NCBI GenBank assembly: GCA_002373165.1
Contig: DFJS01000094.1
Coordinates: 290-33,455, forward strand
Length of the DNA stretch: 33,166 bases
DNA from: Ruminococcus sp. UBA3665
GTDB lineage: Bacteria > Bacillota > Clostridia > Oscillospirales > Ruminococcaceae
Direction of reading: 5' to 3'
Shown here: piece by piece, positions 30,406-33,166 of the stretch
Numbering within the stretch: the first letter of the stretch is position 1
How the letters are laid out: every line of letters starts with the position of its first letter
The notes under the pieces: model-generated
Seen by the model: only the letters and a program-made list of their open reading frames with translations
Told to the model about the DNA's origin: nothing
The model's database searches: none
Program-made: the position numbers and the translations under genes

Positions 30406-31074
30406 GTGAACCAACAGAAAATCGGAAAATTCATTGCTTCATGCAGAAAAGAAAAAGGACTGACTCAGGCAGTGCTTGCCGAACAGCTCGGCATTACTGA
30501 CAGAGCCGTCTCCAAATGGGAAACAGGCAAATGTATGCCGGATATTTCCCTCATCCCCGAACTCTGCGAAGCACTGGAAATCAATATCAATGAGCTTCTG
30601 AGCGGAGAACGACTGAATATGATGAACTATCAGAAAATGGCAGAGGAAAATTTAATGCAGTTGCAGAAACAGGAAGAACTCAATAATAAAAAGCTCCTGC
30701 ATCTGGAAATTGTGCTCGGCATTTTCAGCTGTGTATTTTATTTCCTGATGATTTTTGCACTGAACTGGGATAAGCTCTCCCAAGGTGAAACACATCTTTC
30801 CTTCTCCGATATGGAAGGCTGGAAAATTGTATTTTTCATCATCAGCAGTGTGATTTTCCTGATCGGCATCTTTTACTGTGTCAAGCTGGAACATGATACC
30901 GGCTATTATGAATGCCCCAACTGTAAGAAAGTCTATGTTCCGACTATGAAAGCTGTCTTTTTCGCTCCGCATATCGGCTTTAGCAGAAATATGAGATGCC
31001 CTTACTGCAATCACAGAGGCTATCACAAGAAAGTCCTCTACAAGGAAAATACAAATGAGAAAACAACTGACTGA
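30406..31074 (+). CDS. Membrane-anchored Xre-type regulator with C-terminal zinc ribbon
   Basis: The 222-residue protein starts at GTG 30406 with AAGGAGG 9 bases upstream. Residues 5-63 are an HTH_3 domain (GLTQAVLAEQLGITDRAVSKWETG). A coiled segment follows, then two membrane helices (about 101-119 and 140-159) and a zinc ribbon CPNC (170-173) and CPYC (198-201). An HTH fused to membrane helices suggests a regulator that reads an envelope signal. The downstream gene overlaps it by 20 bases. The target is unknown. Confidence 0.87.
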   Translation: MNQQKIGKFIASCRKEKGLTQAVLAEQLGITDRAVSKWETGKCMPDISLIPELCEALEININELLSGERLNMMNYQKMAEENLMQLQKQEELNNKKLLHLEIVLGIFSCVFYFLMIFALNWDKLSQGETHLSFSDMEGWKIVFFIISSVIFLIGIFYCVKLEHDTGYYECPNCKKVYVPTMKAVFFAPHIGFSRNMRCPYCNHRGYHKKVLYKENTNEKTTD

Positions 31075-31396
31075 ACTGATTCGGCTCGGAAAAATTCCGG
31101 ATGATGCTTTATTATCTGATGAACTCTTTCAGAAATATGAAGATTTATTTTCCGGTTTTGATACTCCTGTTACCTGGGAGGAAGCCGAAATTCTTATCAC
31201 GCTCTTTTCGGAAAAAAATCTCGAATTCAACTGGAATCTGGACTGGGGACTGCTCCATCTGATTGAAACGGTCTTTATCCGGAATTCTCAGGAAATCCAA
31301 AAATACAGAAATCTGATTTCAAAATGTCCGAATCCGGAATTCCGTGAAACACTCGGAATCAGACTCAATAACTGGCTGAAACAGCAGACGAAGTAA
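31055..31396 (+). CDS. Small hypothetical partner of the Xre-type regulator
   Basis: The 113-residue soluble protein is acidic and rich in aromatic residues (FQKYEDLFSGFDTPVTWEEAE, LEFNWNLDWGLLHLIETVF, ending WLKQQTK). It resembles small helical clostridial proteins of unknown role. ATG 31055 lies inside the end of the regulator gene, in another frame, with AAGGAA 7 bases upstream, so translation is coupled. A hairpin follows directly after its stop. A function tied to the regulator, such as an antagonist, is inferred only from position. Confidence 0.75.
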   Translation: MRKQLTELIRLGKIPDDALLSDELFQKYEDLFSGFDTPVTWEEAEILITLFSEKNLEFNWNLDWGLLHLIETVFIRNSQEIQKYRNLISKCPNPEFRETLGIRLNNWLKQQTK

Positions 31397-31412
31397 TTCT
31401 CCGTCTGCTGTT
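31380..31412 (+). terminator. Terminator-like hairpin after the Xre gene pair
   Basis: A perfect 11-bp stem AACAGCAGACG / CGTCTGCTGTT spans the stop codon, but no T-run follows on the plus strand. Confidence 0.5.
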
Positions 31413-31423
31413 GAAATTAATAA

Positions 31424-31452
31424 TTGACAAATGCCGAAAAATATGCTATGAT
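31424..31452 (+). promoter_or_regulatory. Promoter of guaA
   Basis: TTGACA (31424-31429), a 17-base spacer and TATGAT (31447-31452). The leader is only about 35 bases, so no purine riboswitch fits. Confidence 0.88.
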
Positions 31453-31494
31453 AATACTATCACTAAGTTACTAAAATCAGAAAGGAATACGGCT

Positions 31495-33033
31495 ATGGCA
31501 CATCAGTTAGTCATTGTTCTCGACTTCGGCGGCCAGTATAACCAGTTGATTGCACGGCGTGTCCGTGAATGCGGTGTCTACTGCGAAGTCCGGAGCTATA
31601 AAACCCCTATCGAAGAATTAAAAGCCCTGAACCCCAAAGGCATCATCTTTACCGGCGGACCCAACAGCGTCTATGACGAAAAATCCCCTCATATCACAAA
31701 AGATATTTTTGATTTGAATATCCCCATTCTGGGCATCTGCTACGGCGCACAGCTGATGGCGTATACCCTCGGCGGTGAAGTTTCTGCCTGTCAGACTTCC
31801 GAATACGGCAAAACCGATACGCATTATGACAATTCCAGCATTCTGTTCGGCGGCATCCATCTGCCGGAAACAGCTCCTTCCTGGATGAGTCATACAGATT
31901 ATGTCTCCAGAGTGCCGGACGGTTTCCGGATTACGGCATATACTGATGACTGTCCTGCTGCGGCATTCGAGAACGCCGAACGGAAACTCTATGCTGTCCA
32001 GTTCCATCCGGAAGTGAATCATACCTTCGCCGGACAGGGCATGATCGACAGCTTTGTCAAGAATGTCTGCGGATGTGTCGGCGACTGGTCTATGGCCGGT
32101 TATGCAAAAACTGCTATTGCCGATATCCGCGAAAAAGTCGGCGATGGAAAAGTCCTGTTAGCCCTCTCCGGCGGCGTGGACAGCTCTGTAGCAGCCGCTC
32201 TGCTTGCAAAGGCTGTCGGCAGTCAGCTGACCTGCATCTTTGTCGACCATGGATTCATGCGCAAGAACGAAGGCGACGAAGTCGAGGCCGCTTTTAAAAA
32301 TTCCGGCATGAATTTTATCAGAGTCAATGCCAAAGAACAATTTATGAATAAGCTCCGCGGCGTTTCCGATCCCGAAACCAAACGCAAGGCCATCGGCGAG
32401 GAATTTATCCGCGTTTTCGAGCAGGAAGCAAAAAAAATCGGCAAAGTTGATTATCTTGTGCAGGGGACAATCTATCCGGATGTCATCGAAAGCGGTCTTG
32501 GCGATGCCGCAGTCATCAAATCACATCATAATGTCGGCGGCCTGCCGGATTATGTCGATTTTAAAGAAATTATCGAACCGCTCCGGATGCTTTTTAAAGA
32601 CGAAGTCAGAAAACTCGGCACAGAGCTGGGCTTGTCGCCTGTTCTGGTCTGGAGACAGCCGTTCCCCGGCCCCGGTCTTGCGATTCGTATCATTGGCGAA
32701 ATCACAGACGAAAAACTCGAAATTTTACAGGATGCCGATTTCATTTTCCGTCAGGAGATCGCCAAAGCGCGGCTTGATAAAGAAATCAACCAGTATTTTG
32801 CCGTTCTGACAAATATGCGCTCTGTGGGCGTTATGGGTGATGCCAGAACGTATGATTATACCATTGCGCTCCGTGCCGTGACGACCAGCGACTTCATGAC
32901 AGCGGATTTTGCTAAAATCCCTTATGATGTGCTTGCGGTAGCCGCGAACAGAATCGTCAACGAGGTAAAAAGCGTCAACAGAATCGTTTATGACATCACG
33001 ACAAAACCCCCTGCCACAATAGAATGGGAATAA
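31495..33033 (+). CDS. guaA: GMP synthase, glutamine-hydrolysing
   Basis: The 512-residue enzyme converts XMP to GMP with ATP and glutamine. The N-terminal amidotransferase has GICYGAQLMA with the catalytic Cys and QFHPEV with the His. The ATP-pyrophosphatase domain has the P-loop LSGGVDSSVAA and FVDHGFMRKNEG. The C-terminal dimer domain ends in KPPATIEWE, the usual end, so the gene is complete. ATG 31495 has AAAGGA upstream and gives the standard length. Its last 12 bases resemble the attachment core used by islands that integrate at guaA. Confidence 0.99.
   Translation: MAHQLVIVLDFGGQYNQLIARRVRECGVYCEVRSYKTPIEELKALNPKGIIFTGGPNSVYDEKSPHITKDIFDLNIPILGICYGAQLMAYTLGGEVSACQTSEYGKTDTHYDNSSILFGGIHLPETAPSWMSHTDYVSRVPDGFRITAYTDDCPAAAFENAERKLYAVQFHPEVNHTFAGQGMIDSFVKNVCGCVGDWSMAGYAKTAIADIREKVGDGKVLLALSGGVDSSVAAALLAKAVGSQLTCIFVDHGFMRKNEGDEVEAAFKNSGMNFIRVNAKEQFMNKLRGVSDPETKRKAIGEEFIRVFEQEAKKIGKVDYLVQGTIYPDVIESGLGDAAVIKSHHNVGGLPDYVDFKEIIEPLRMLFKDEVRKLGTELGLSPVLVWRQPFPGPGLAIRIIGEITDEKLEILQDADFIFRQEIAKARLDKEINQYFAVLTNMRSVGVMGDARTYDYTIALRAVTTSDFMTADFAKIPYDVLAVAANRIVNEVKSVNRIVYDITTKPPATIEWE
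33022..33033 (+). other. Possible attachment core at the 3' end of guaA
   Basis: GAATGGGAATAA differs by one base from GAGTGGGAATAA, which I recall as the core used by integrases of guaA-inserting genomic islands. The similarity could simply be conserved coding sequence. Confidence 0.45.
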
Positions 33034-33036
33034 TAA

Positions 33037-33066
33037 ACGCCCCGAAAAATAGGGCGTAAACACGCC
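33037..33066 (+). terminator. Overlapping hairpins after guaA
   Basis: ACGCCC (33037-33042) can pair with GGGCGT (33052-33057), and GGCGT (33053-33057) can pair instead with ACGCC (33062-33066). No T-run follows, so termination is uncertain. Confidence 0.4.
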
Positions 33067-33072
33067 AAAAGC

Positions 33073-33130
33073 CGTTATCAGATCGTTATCATGGCAACGA
33101 TTTGGCAACATTTCTCTATCATTGGCAACA
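33073..33130 (+). repeat. Short direct repeats downstream of guaA
   Basis: CGTTATCA occurs at 33073-33080 and 33084-33091 (period 11). TGGCAAC occurs at 33092-33098, 33103-33109 and 33123-33129; the last two share TTGGCAACA. Such clusters resemble integrase arm-binding sites. Confidence 0.75.
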
Positions 33131-33166
33131 GTATAAAAATAATTGTCTGAAAAGATAAGAGCTATC

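Noticed and set aside
31453..31494. Purine riboswitch before guaA
   Set aside because: The predicted leader is about 35 bases and cannot hold the three-way junction.
33073..33130. CRISPR array
   Set aside because: The repeats are only 7-9 bases and irregularly spaced; no 25-35 base repeats with unique spacers are present.

Overview
This window looks like chromosome from a low-GC Gram-positive gut or rumen clostridium, most probably a Ruminococcus-type Oscillospiraceae. The reasons are two C-terminal type I dockerins and one N-terminal dockerin on secreted proteins, choline-binding-type wall repeats, an IreB (UPF0297) protein, a protein with a Spo0A-type DNA-binding domain, and very regular TTGACA-17-TATAAT promoters. 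The genus is inferred from gene content only.

Layout. 1-287 holds a stable RNA cluster: the 3' end of tRNA-Glu, a 5S rRNA and tRNA-Asn. 349-978 encodes a Spo0A C-terminal-domain protein without a recognisable receiver. 1144-3720 is a two-gene unit pairing a sugar-binding-type lipoprotein with a membrane diguanylate cyclase. 3783-8655 (minus) is a two-gene DUF262 operon with its own promoter and terminator, a likely GmrSD-like nuclease/defence module; both genes carry a perfect in-frame tandem duplication. Behind it lies the rplM-rpsI ribosomal operon (minus) with a structured L13-type leader, then tRNA-Pro. 10059-11840 (minus) is an ExbB/MotA-like channel gene with two ExbD-like genes and a small zinc-ribbon gene, divergent from a GT2 polyprenyl-phosphate glycosyltransferase.

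13002-21063 is mostly housekeeping and envelope genes: a helical hypothetical protein followed by an unannotated 38-residue ORF, a membrane protein, a second diguanylate cyclase, a CPBP protease, a Nudix hydrolase, a PdaA-like deacetylase next to ireB, a DUF1540 protein, a ccdA-tlpA-HMA redox/metal operon, and an FNT-family transporter. 21272-29328 is the surface and glycan region: a dockerin protein with a cohesin-like fold, a large dockerin/wall-repeat/transglutaminase protein, a DUF2461 protein, a cytoplasmic GH26-like hydrolase, a coiled-coil zinc-ribbon protein, and a BIG2/dockerin protein. 29434-33033 holds a Fur-family regulator, DUF4180, a membrane-anchored Xre regulator with an overlapping partner, and guaA. 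The 3' end of guaA resembles a known island attachment core and is followed at once by TGGCAAC direct repeats, so an integrated element may begin at the right edge of the window.

The best candidates for an under-described system are the DUF262 pair (3783-8655) and the ExbB-ExbD-ExbD-like operon in an apparently single-membrane organism (10303-11840). No CRISPR array, transposase or integrase gene was seen. No stretch longer than 300 bases lacks a gene or RNA.
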